Shown: positions 15,954 through 22,894 of the stretch, in pieces
How the letters are laid out: each line of letters opens with the position of its first letter
How positions within the stretch are numbered: position 1 is the first letter of the stretch
DNA from: Pseudomonadota bacterium
GTDB lineage: Bacteria > Pseudomonadota > Gammaproteobacteria > Steroidobacterales > Steroidobacteraceae
Assembly: GCA_947453065.1 (NCBI GenBank)
Contig: CANGFJ010000009.1
Coordinates: 1-32,483, forward strand
Length of the DNA: 32,483 nucleotides
Direction of reading: 5' to 3'
Notes under the pieces: model-generated
What the model saw: the letters and a program-made list of their open reading frames with translations, nothing else
Told to the model about the DNA's origin: nothing
Databases searched by the model: none
Program-made: the position numbers and the translations under genes

Positions 15954-17426
15954 TCAACCGGTCCACAGCGCCTCATAGACCGGGCTGCGGTTCAGCACGC
16001 CGTCCTTGAATTGCTGGAAGCGTTCGGGTGGCGGTGCCGGCGTACCGCAGCGCTTGAGCATGCAGTAGCCCAGCCCCATGCGGCCGGCCTCCGGGTGCAG
16101 GCCGACCAGTTCGAGCATGGTCGGGAACAGGTCGAAATGGTCGATGCTGTCGCTCAGGCGCAGTTCGTTGGGGCTGGCCACGATCAGGTTGAAGATGTTC
16201 CGCTGCGGGCTGGCTTCCAGGGCATCGTGGATGGGATTTTCCATGGCAATGTGATCGCCCTGCACCACGATGCTGACCCGGTCCAGCCAGCCCTGCGCGG
16301 CAATGTCGTTGACGAACTCCGCGACCTGTTCGGCCGTGCAGGTGACGATGCTGCTGAAATCCTTCGCGCCGCGGTGACGGCACTCATCACTGAGCAGGCC
16401 GTCCGGACCATGCGTGTCGACGGTGAGGATGGTGAGGTTGAAGGGGCGCCCGGCGGCCATCAGTTGCTTGAGCTCGGTTTTTGCGCGGGCCAGCAGGTGG
16501 TCATCGCGCAGTCCCCATTCCTTCATTGTCGCAGGGTCTTCGCCAGCCTGGACCCATTCCCGGGCGCCGTAGCTGCGGTCATAGCCGTGGTCGTGCAGGA
16601 AGGTGCGTACGTCAGCGAAATCCAGGTCGGGCCCGTTCAGGAAGACGTTCTCATAACCGCGGGCGTGCAGGATATCGCCCAGGCAGGTCGCCCGGGGCAG
16701 GAAGCTGCGCAGGTGCAGGCGACCGTCATCCGGCGCCGGGAGCAGCGCGACCTTCAGCGGGATGCCGCACTGGGTGGCAACGATGCCGGCGATGGTCCAG
16801 TGCGCGCCGCCAACCTGCGGGTACTGATCAAAGTGGGTGTAGCGCTGCTGCAGCCGGGTGAGCGGCGCCAGCAGGTCGCGTCCGAACCGCTGGCGGTCCT
16901 GGTAGGTTCCCTCCAGGGATTCGACATAGATGAGGACGAGGCTCTTGGGCTTGCCCGTGGCAGTCAGCGGCACCGCGGCCGGTTCGATGTAGTGCGCGGC
17001 GAACACATCGGGGCCGTAAAGAGAGCCGACGTAAGTGCCTACGCTGAAGGTGGTGAGAAAGACCGCAAGCCCGCCGAGTATCGCGACCAGGTGCAGCCGC
17101 CGCAGGACCGGGCGGGCTCGGTGGAGCAATCCACCGGAGGGGCCTTCCGCTGCAGGCTTCCAGCGGTGTTCCGAAAACAGGGAGGTGGCTGACACGAGCA
17201 GGGCGGTGGCCAGCGGAACCAGCAACGCCAGTTCGACGAACAGCTGGATGCTGTGCGTGTCGGTCTGCAGCATGCCGCTGAGGCCAAAACGCGTGTGGTA
17301 GACCAGTTGTTCGAAGGACACCTCGCCAAAGGTGTAATGGGACCACTCACTCGTGCCAACCAGGAACAGCCCCACGAAACTCAGGAGGCAGCGGAAAATC
17401 AGTTGTAGGAGCACTGGGTTGATCAC
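15954..17426 (-). CDS. OpgB/MdoB-like phosphoglycerol transferase (sulfatase/LTA synthase superfamily)
   Basis: This membrane enzyme has an N-terminal region with about four hydrophobic spans and a periplasmic alkaline-phosphatase-fold domain. Motifs match E. coli MdoB well: IYVESLEGTY (metal-ligand Glu), AHWTIAGIVATQCGIPL (nucleophile Thr), CLGDILHARGYENVFLNG, LTVDTHGPDG, and GDHIAMEN (Asp/His ligands). MdoB transfers phosphoglycerol from phosphatidylglycerol to osmoregulated periplasmic glucans. At about 490 residues it lacks the long C-terminal extension of the E. coli protein, so the acceptor may differ. I prefer GTG 17426, preceded by AGGG; a TTG at 17462 would add 12 polar residues. It diverges from the CDGSH gene at 17501. 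Confidence 0.87.
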   Translation of the reverse strand: MINPVLLQLIFRCLLSFVGLFLVGTSEWSHYTFGEVSFEQLVYHTRFGLSGMLQTDTHSIQLFVELALLVPLATALLVSATSLFSEHRWKPAAEGPSGGLLHRARPVLRRLHLVAILGGLAVFLTTFSVGTYVGSLYGPDVFAAHYIEPAAVPLTATGKPKSLVLIYVESLEGTYQDRQRFGRDLLAPLTRLQQRYTHFDQYPQVGGAHWTIAGIVATQCGIPLKVALLPAPDDGRLHLRSFLPRATCLGDILHARGYENVFLNGPDLDFADVRTFLHDHGYDRSYGAREWVQAGEDPATMKEWGLRDDHLLARAKTELKQLMAAGRPFNLTILTVDTHGPDGLLSDECRHRGAKDFSSIVTCTAEQVAEFVNDIAAQGWLDRVSIVVQGDHIAMENPIHDALEASPQRNIFNLIVASPNELRLSDSIDHFDLFPTMLELVGLHPEAGRMGLGYCMLKRCGTPAPPPERFQQFKDGVLNRSPVYEALWTG

Positions 17427-17464
17427 GCCCGCGACCCTACTCGCCCGCCTGTCGGGGGACAAGC

Positions 17465-17470
17465 TAGACT
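17465..17470 (+). promoter_or_regulatory. candidate -10 element (TAGACT) upstream of the CDGSH gene
   Basis: GCTAGACT lies about 35 nt before the ATG at 17501 in the short divergent region and resembles the CTAGAAT elements upstream of both DUF1592 operons. No clear -35 hexamer is present, so the call rests on position and similarity only. Confidence 0.25.
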
Positions 17471-17500
17471 GCCAGCCCTGACAAACGGAGTGACTGAACC

Positions 17501-17740
17501 ATGGCAGAACCTGTGATTGCTGGCCGCGCCCCGATTGGCGTCGAGGTGGAAGCGGGCAAGACCTACTATTGGTGCACCTGCGGCAAGTCCGCCAAGCAGC
17601 CGTTCTGCGATGGTTCCCACAAGGGCGGCGAGTTCGCGCCGCTGGCCTACACCGCGGACAAGACGGCCAAGGTCTGGTTCTGCGCCTGCAAACGCACTGC
17701 CGGCCAGCCGCTGTGCGACGGAGCGCATAAATCTTTGTAA
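17501..17740 (+). CDS. tandem CDGSH-type iron-sulfur protein
   Basis: This small 79-residue protein carries two CDGSH 2Fe-2S binding motifs. The first is CTCGKSAKQPFCDGSH (about residues 25-40). The second is CACKRTAGQPLCDGAH (about 61-76), with Ala replacing Ser in the last segment. Each has the C-x-C-x9/10-C-x3-H ligand set of the mitoNEET family. There is no signal or membrane segment, so it should be a soluble cytoplasmic protein for electron transfer or cluster handling. It is transcribed alone: the OpgB-like gene diverges upstream and a strong terminator follows. Confidence 0.93.
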   Translation: MAEPVIAGRAPIGVEVEAGKTYYWCTCGKSAKQPFCDGSHKGGEFAPLAYTADKTAKVWFCACKRTAGQPLCDGAHKSL

Positions 17741-17747
17741 GTGCTTA

Positions 17748-17774
17748 AAAATGATCCGGGTTTCGGATCATTTT
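17748..17774 (+). terminator. intrinsic terminator after the CDGSH gene
   Basis: An 11-bp perfect stem, AAAATGATCCG (17748-17758) and CGGATCATTTT (17764-17774), encloses the 5-base loop GGTTT, and the T-rich end continues as CTTGT. It begins 7 nt after the stop codon. The A-tract on the left arm could let it work in both directions. Confidence 0.88.
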
Positions 17775-17814
17775 CTTGTAAAGATTACGTTAAATTGCTG
17801 GCGGCGGAAGGGGT

Positions 17815-19737
17815 ATGGCCGCCAGTATTCTGGCTGTGCAAACGGCGGCAATTAGGCAGCAATCCATCCGGCAGCGGGTTCCCCTGGGAACCTTGCTGTG
17901 GGGGCAGCAGGACGTCCTGGAACTGATTGCGGCGTCCGCGCCGTTGGGCCAGATCCTCACGGCGATTGCCAGCCTGGCCGAGGCGAGTTTTCCGGGTGCC
18001 GTCGTGTCGATCCTGCAGCGGGATCCCGCAACGCAGCAGCTGCAAGTCGGGGGGCATGGTCGCTTGCCCGAGGCGCTGGTGGGGCAGCTGGCGCAGCTGG
18101 TGCCCGTCCTGCCCATCCCCGTTCGCCATCCTCCCGCCTGTCTTGGCATTCGCCTCCTCAGCGAAGACGTACTGGGCAGCCCCCTGTGGTTGGGTGCCAG
18201 TGAGCTGTGCCGCGCCAGCGGGCTGGCCGCCGCCTGGTTGGAGCCGGTGCGGCGCAAAGCCGACGGGCCGCAGTCTGGCCTGCTGGGGATCTACCTGCCT
18301 GAACAGCGCCTGCCGGACGCCGAGGAGCTCGAAGTCATCGAGTTGCTGGCAAGCCTGAGTGCCATTGCCATCGAGCGCCACCAAGCCACCCAGGCCCATT
18401 GCCATGACTGCACCCACGACACCCTCACTGGCCTGGGCAACAAACAGCTGCTCGGCTTGCGCGGCGACGACCTCGTGCGCGCGGCGGCGGCAGCCGGCAC
18501 GCCGCTGTCGGTGGCCTTCATCACGCTGGACCGGTTTGGTCGGCTGACCAAGTCGCTGGGGCAGCGCCGTGGCCGGGAGGTCCTGAAGGCCGTGTGTGCC
18601 CAGGTCGCCGAAGTGCTGGCAGACAGCCTGCTGATGGCCCGCGTCAGTGACGAGGATTTCATCGCCTTTTTGCCGCAGGGCCTCGACGGCGCACGCGAGC
18701 GCCTCGATGTCTTGCGCAAGGCCCTGACGCGGGCGGTTCTTGCGGGTCCGATCAGTTTGCCGTTGACCGTGTCCTGCGGGTTGATCGAAAGCGATCCGGC
18801 AGCCGTCGATTGTGCCGGCAGTCTGGCCCAGGCCGAAGAGGCGGCCCATCGTGCCAAGTCGCTCGGCGGCGACCGCTGCGTGGTCATCGATGCCCGGCAG
18901 TCCGGCCTGTGGATGCGGCGCCGACTCATCGAACAGGTGCTGGCGGATGCGATCGAAGCGGGCGACTACATGAATCCCCACCTGCAGCCGATCGTCGAGC
19001 TGCCCAGTGGCAAGCCCGTCGGGTTCGAAGTGCTGCTGCGCCTGAAGGATCCGCGTCTGGCAGAACTGCCGATCCTCGAATGCATCGGCGTGGCCGAAGA
19101 AAGTGGCCAGATCCACGGCATCGGGCTGGAGGTGTTCCGCCATACCTGCGAACTGTTGGCGAGCAGGGATCCGCGGTTTGCCGACCTGGTGTTCAACGTC
19201 AACGTATCCGTCAGGCAGCTGATGCGCCGGGAATTCTGCGACGAGATCCGGACGCTGCTGGCGCGTTACCGGCTCAGCCCGAAAAGATTCTGCTTCGAGG
19301 TGACCGAATCGCACTGGCTGGATGCCGATGGCGTCGCGCGTGAGGTGTTGCAGGAACTCCGCAACATGGGGTTCCGGCTCGCGCTGGATGATTTCGGGAC
19401 AGGCTACGCCTCGATTGCCAACCTGCAATCACTGCCCTTTGACACCCTGAAGGTGGATCGGCGTTTCATCACCGGCCTGGGGACAGAGACCCATGGCGCA
19501 GCCTTGTGCGCGGCCCTGTTGGCGATGGGGCAGGCGTGCGGCATTCATGTGGTGGCAGAGGGCGTCGAGACCGAGTTGCAGGCGCGCCTGCTGCACGACA
19601 TGGGGTATCGCGTCGCTCAGGGCTATCGCTGGGGTCGGCCGATGAAGACCGAGGCCGCCCTGCAGTGGCTGGACCGTGCGGGCCAGACACGGCCTGATGG
19701 CGTTGAGACACTGGTCAGGGCGTATCAGGCCGGGTGA
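17815..19737 (+). CDS. GAF-GGDEF-EAL protein with degenerate GGDEF, probable c-di-GMP phosphodiesterase
   Basis: This 640-residue paralogue of the gene at 13979-15868 has the same architecture: GAF-like sensor (~30-190), GGDEF-like (~200-360), EAL (~375-625). The GGDEF active site is replaced by SDEDF (278-282), so diguanylate cyclase activity should be lost; the region may bind GTP as a regulator. The EAL domain looks complete: Glu405 (EVL), Asn in FNVNVS, Glu in FEVTES, Asp525-Asp526, Lys546, Glu582 and QGY (602-604). Its GAF part also lacks the GSCGT signature of its paralogue. GGAAGG sits unusually close (3 nt) to the ATG, so the start is somewhat uncertain. Its 3' end overlaps the convergent FAD oxidoreductase gene by 23 bases. 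Confidence 0.92.
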   Translation: MAASILAVQTAAIRQQSIRQRVPLGTLLWGQQDVLELIAASAPLGQILTAIASLAEASFPGAVVSILQRDPATQQLQVGGHGRLPEALVGQLAQLVPVLPIPVRHPPACLGIRLLSEDVLGSPLWLGASELCRASGLAAAWLEPVRRKADGPQSGLLGIYLPEQRLPDAEELEVIELLASLSAIAIERHQATQAHCHDCTHDTLTGLGNKQLLGLRGDDLVRAAAAAGTPLSVAFITLDRFGRLTKSLGQRRGREVLKAVCAQVAEVLADSLLMARVSDEDFIAFLPQGLDGARERLDVLRKALTRAVLAGPISLPLTVSCGLIESDPAAVDCAGSLAQAEEAAHRAKSLGGDRCVVIDARQSGLWMRRRLIEQVLADAIEAGDYMNPHLQPIVELPSGKPVGFEVLLRLKDPRLAELPILECIGVAEESGQIHGIGLEVFRHTCELLASRDPRFADLVFNVNVSVRQLMRREFCDEIRTLLARYRLSPKRFCFEVTESHWLDADGVAREVLQELRNMGFRLALDDFGTGYASIANLQSLPFDTLKVDRRFITGLGTETHGAALCAALLAMGQACGIHVVAEGVETELQARLLHDMGYRVAQGYRWGRPMKTEAALQWLDRAGQTRPDGVETLVRAYQAG

Positions 19738-20719
19738 TGGCCTGGGCCAGTGCCAGCCCACTGAGCCAGGCGCCCTCTACCTTTCCGCCCTGCAGCCAGT
19801 CGCCGCACACGCCAACCTGGATGACAGGCTCCCACGCGTGCCCAATCGCCAGTGCCGCATCGGCTTCGGCATAGCGCCAGCGATGCGCAGCGCGGGCCGT
19901 TGCCGTGGTGCCCCCCAGTCGCACGAATTCCTGCTCCAGCGCTGCCGTGACGGTGTCCGGATCTGCCTCTACGTGCGCATCACTCCAGTCAGTGGTTGCG
20001 TGCAGTAGCCAGGTTTCCGTGCCGCCGCGTGCGGGCTTGCTGTTGTCCCGCGCAATCCACCGCAGCGGGCCGCTATTCACAAAGGCGGCGTCAAACGACA
20101 GGTTCACCGATTCGTCAAAGCGCAGCATCACGGCCCAGCAGGCCCGCATTCGCACGCTGCCCACCACGCTGCTGAGCGCAGCGCTGTGTCCCGCCAGCAG
20201 CGTCCCGGCCTGTGGGGCTGGCAAGGCCAGCACCACGGCGTCGAACAACTCGTCGAGCCAGCCTGTTTCGGCCGAACGCAGTTGCCAGCCCTGCGCCGTA
20301 CGGCGCAATTCACTGATGGTGGACTGTGTGCGGAGTGTGAGTCCCTGTGACAGGGCATGGGCAGGTGCCGTCATGCGCGGGGTGCCGACGTAGCGCGCTA
20401 ACGTGGGGTCGGGCCGATGGCTCGACGCATCGCCCAGCACGGCAAGCCGCGGCTGCCAGACGGCTGCCATGCCGGCCGCCACCCAGGCCTCCACCACCAC
20501 GCGGAAGGCCGGGTGCCGTGCAGTGAAATACTGCGCACCGTGGTCGCACTGCCAGGTGTCACCGCGGCGCGTGCTCAGTCGTCCGCCCAGGCCGCGGCTC
20601 TTGTCAAACACCTGCGGGTGCAGGCCTGCCGCCTGCAAGTGCACGGCGCAGGAAAGACCGGCAATGCCGGCGCCAATCACGGCAATGCGCCGGGAAGCCA
20701 GTTCAGGAGAATCAGTCAT
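19715..20719 (-). CDS. renalase-like NAD(P)/FAD-dependent oxidoreductase
   Basis: This 334-residue protein has an N-terminal Rossmann dinucleotide-binding motif, VIGAGIAGLSCA (Gly16, Gly18, Gly21), followed by FDKSRGLGGRLSTRR. It also has HGAQYFTARHP, and a C-terminal FAD motif in VGVCGDWLQGGKVEGAWLSG. This layout matches the bacterial renalase-like amine oxidase group (COG3380). The substrate is unknown; related bacterial renalases oxidise isomeric dihydronicotinamides. No signal peptide is seen. It diverges from the KAS III gene with about 105 nt between starts and converges on the preceding EAL gene. Confidence 0.87.
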   Translation of the reverse strand: MTDSPELASRRIAVIGAGIAGLSCAVHLQAAGLHPQVFDKSRGLGGRLSTRRGDTWQCDHGAQYFTARHPAFRVVVEAWVAAGMAAVWQPRLAVLGDASSHRPDPTLARYVGTPRMTAPAHALSQGLTLRTQSTISELRRTAQGWQLRSAETGWLDELFDAVVLALPAPQAGTLLAGHSAALSSVVGSVRMRACWAVMLRFDESVNLSFDAAFVNSGPLRWIARDNSKPARGGTETWLLHATTDWSDAHVEADPDTVTAALEQEFVRLGGTTATARAAHRWRYAEADAALAIGHAWEPVIQVGVCGDWLQGGKVEGAWLSGLALAQAITRPDTP

Positions 20720-20824
20720 CGCAGCAGGATAGCGTCAATGGCCAGCAACACCCACCTGCGCGCTGTCGCTTCCGGGGCAGCTGATACAGTAGGACACACG
20801 CCATTTTTGAAGGAACACGCATCC

Positions 20825-21898
20825 GTGACGCATGCCGCCGTGACCGGTTGGGGAAAGTGCCTGCCACCGTCTGTTCTGACGAATGCCGACCTGGCTACGT
20901 TCCTGGAAACGGATGACGAGTGGATCGTCTCGCGCACCGGCATTCGCGAGCGGCGCATTTCGCATGTGCGCCTGGAAGACCTGGCCTATGTGGCGGCCCG
21001 CCGTGCGCTGGCTGCGGCCGGGCTGGATCCGGAAGCGGTCGAACTGATTGTCTTTGGCACCTGCAGTTTTGATGACCAGGTGCCCAACCAGGCCTCTGGC
21101 CTGCAATTGCGCCTGGGTGCCAAGCGCGCGGCCTCCCTCGACGTCAACACCGCCTGCACCAGCTTCCTGTATGCGCTGAGCACCGCCAATGCGCTGATCC
21201 GCACGGGCGTCGTGCGCAATGCCGTGGTGCTGGGGGGCGAGGTCATCAGCACCTTCATGGACTGGAGCAACCGGGGCGTCGCGGTGCTCTTTGGGGATGG
21301 CTGTGCGGCCGTCGTCCTGGAAGCCACCGACCGCGAGGAAGGCGTGCTGGCCGAGAAGCTGGGCTGCGATGCCGAAGCACGCAGCACCTTGGTGATCCAG
21401 GGCATGGGCGGTCGCTACGCCGATTTCCAGCGGCGCTATGGCCTGACCGACTGGGTGTTCGAGGGGCCCGAGATCTTCAAGCGCGCCGTCATGGGCATGT
21501 CGGGGGCCTGCGCCGAGGTGCTGGCGGCACGCGGCCTGACGGCGGCCGATATCGACCTGGTCATTCCCCACCAGGCAAACCTGCGCATCATCGAGGCCGT
21601 GGCCAAGCGCAGCGGCCTGCCGATGGAGCAGGTCTTCGTCAACGTCCACCGCTACGGCAACATGTCGGCGGCCACCGTGCCCGTGGCGCTGGTCGAGGCG
21701 CTGGAGGCAGGGCGGGTCACGCCGCACAGCACGCTGCTGCTGCCGGCCTTCGGCGCGGGCCTGACCTGGTGCGCCCACCTGCTGCGTTGGGGCGACCGGG
21801 TGACGCCCAAGGGCGAGGCCGATGTCGAGCTGCCGGCCTGCGACCGGACCGCGCTGCAACTGGTGCAGGCGCTGATCGCCAAATCACGCGGTGGCTGA
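20825..21898 (+). CDS. beta-ketoacyl-ACP synthase III family protein (FabH-like)
   Basis: This 357-residue thiolase-fold condensing enzyme has the KAS III triad: Cys111 in NTACTSFLYA, His249 in IPHQANLRII and Asn279 in HRYGNMSAATV. Further family stretches are WIVSRTGIRERRI and AVVLGGEVIS. It condenses an acyl-CoA with malonyl-ACP in primary fatty acid synthesis or in a specialised pathway. I chose GTG 20825, preceded by AAGGAA (20810-20815), because the frame upstream is merely open. It is slightly longer than typical FabH and stands away from any fab cluster, so it may not be the housekeeping copy. Confidence 0.92.
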   Translation: MTHAAVTGWGKCLPPSVLTNADLATFLETDDEWIVSRTGIRERRISHVRLEDLAYVAARRALAAAGLDPEAVELIVFGTCSFDDQVPNQASGLQLRLGAKRAASLDVNTACTSFLYALSTANALIRTGVVRNAVVLGGEVISTFMDWSNRGVAVLFGDGCAAVVLEATDREEGVLAEKLGCDAEARSTLVIQGMGGRYADFQRRYGLTDWVFEGPEIFKRAVMGMSGACAEVLAARGLTAADIDLVIPHQANLRIIEAVAKRSGLPMEQVFVNVHRYGNMSAATVPVALVEALEAGRVTPHSTLLLPAFGAGLTWCAHLLRWGDRVTPKGEADVELPACDRTALQLVQALIAKSRGG

Positions 21899-21919
21899 GA
21901 AAAAACAGGGGTTTTTGAC

Positions 21920-21925
21920 TAGAAT
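21920..21925 (+). promoter_or_regulatory. candidate -10 element (TAGAAT) upstream of the MBL-DUF1592-DUF1552 operon
   Basis: CTAGAATC (21919-21926) lies 27 nt before the ATG at 21953, in the short gap after the KAS III stop. The same octamer occurs upstream of the left-edge DUF1592 gene. TTGAC directly precedes it and so cannot act as its -35. A separate transcript starting here is plausible but unproven. Confidence 0.3.
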
Positions 21926-21952
21926 CCAGCGCAATTGATTGCCCGGAACGCC

Positions 21953-22885
21953 ATGCCCATCAGTCCAACACGACGAAGCCTGCTCGCGGCCTCGATGGCC
22001 GCCGTCGCCGGGCTGGCACTGCCGGGTCTGGCAGGGGCGGCCCACTCGCCGCTCCGCCTTGTGCCGCTGGACGATGACCTGGCCCTGGTAGAGGGCGCGG
22101 GTGCCCCGGTGGTGGTGGCGGTGTCGGGTCGTGACCTGCTGCTGGTCGATGGCGGTCTGGCGGCGCGCAGCGGCGATCTGCTCCGGCTGCTGGCGCAGCA
22201 CTACCCGGGTGCCCAGGTTCGTTTCCTGGTGAACACCCACTGGCACTGGGACCGCAGCGGCGCCAACGAGGCGCTGGCCGGGCAGGGCGCGCGGCTGATC
22301 GCGCACGAGAACACCCGTCTGTGGCTGGGCACCGAGGTGCGCAGTACGCTGGACGCCCGCGTCTATCCGCCGCGCTCCGCCCGGGCCCTGCCAACGCAGA
22401 CGTTTTTTGACGGTGTCCAGGGGCTGGACTTCGGTGGGCAGCGGCTTGAGTACGCGCTGCTGCCGCAGGCGCACACCGATGGCGACCTGTCTGTGTATTT
22501 CCCGCGGCAGAACCTGCTTGTGGCCGGCGATGTCGCCAGTGGCAGCGGCTATCCGGTCCTCGATACTTCCACCAACGGCTGGATCGGTGGCATGGTGGCG
22601 GCACTCACCACCCTGATGGCCCGCTGCGATGCGCAAACCCGGGTGATCGGGGCCACGGGCACCGTGCTGCGCAAGGCCGACCTGCTGGCCCAGCAGGACC
22701 TGTGTTTCGCGGTACTGACCCGCATCGGGCAGAGCTATTACAAGGGCGAGACCTGGGCGCAGTTCCAGGCCTCGGCCCCCACCAGAGAATTTGATGCCGC
22801 CCGGGGTGACCCGGCGCAGTTCCTGCGTGCCGCCTACGAGGGCGCGTGGAACCACGTCAACGAGATTCGGCGCGTAACGCGCTAG
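21953..22885 (+). CDS. exported metallo-beta-lactamase-fold protein with incomplete second metal site
   Basis: This 310-residue protein has an RR-containing signal (PTRRSLLAAS, hydrophobic to about residue 30), suggesting Tat export. The MBL core is clear: NTHWHWDRSGANEAL (His96, His98, Asp100), PQAHTDGDLSVYFP (His174) and LLVAGDVASG (Asp193). Two usual ligands are changed: the His after Asp100 is Arg101, and the His of the C-terminal GHG motif is Thr235 in VIGATGTV. The first metal site looks complete and the second looks damaged. ATG 21953 is preferred over TTG 21935, which adds six residues. It starts 54 nt after the KAS III stop, and 9 nt separates its stop from the DUF1592 gene. Confidence 0.87.
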   Translation: MPISPTRRSLLAASMAAVAGLALPGLAGAAHSPLRLVPLDDDLALVEGAGAPVVVAVSGRDLLLVDGGLAARSGDLLRLLAQHYPGAQVRFLVNTHWHWDRSGANEALAGQGARLIAHENTRLWLGTEVRSTLDARVYPPRSARALPTQTFFDGVQGLDFGGQRLEYALLPQAHTDGDLSVYFPRQNLLVAGDVASGSGYPVLDTSTNGWIGGMVAALTTLMARCDAQTRVIGATGTVLRKADLLAQQDLCFAVLTRIGQSYYKGETWAQFQASAPTREFDAARGDPAQFLRAAYEGAWNHVNEIRRVTR

Positions 22886-22894
22886 GAGTGCGGG

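Noticed and set aside
20417-20824. N-terminal extension of the KAS III frame
   Set aside because: It overlaps the divergent oxidoreductase gene; AAGGAA sits correctly before GTG 20825, where family homology begins.
21901-21916. AAAAAC/GTTTTT hairpin after the KAS III gene
   Set aside because: The stem is only 6 bp and almost all A-T, with a 4-base loop; it is too weak to call a terminator.
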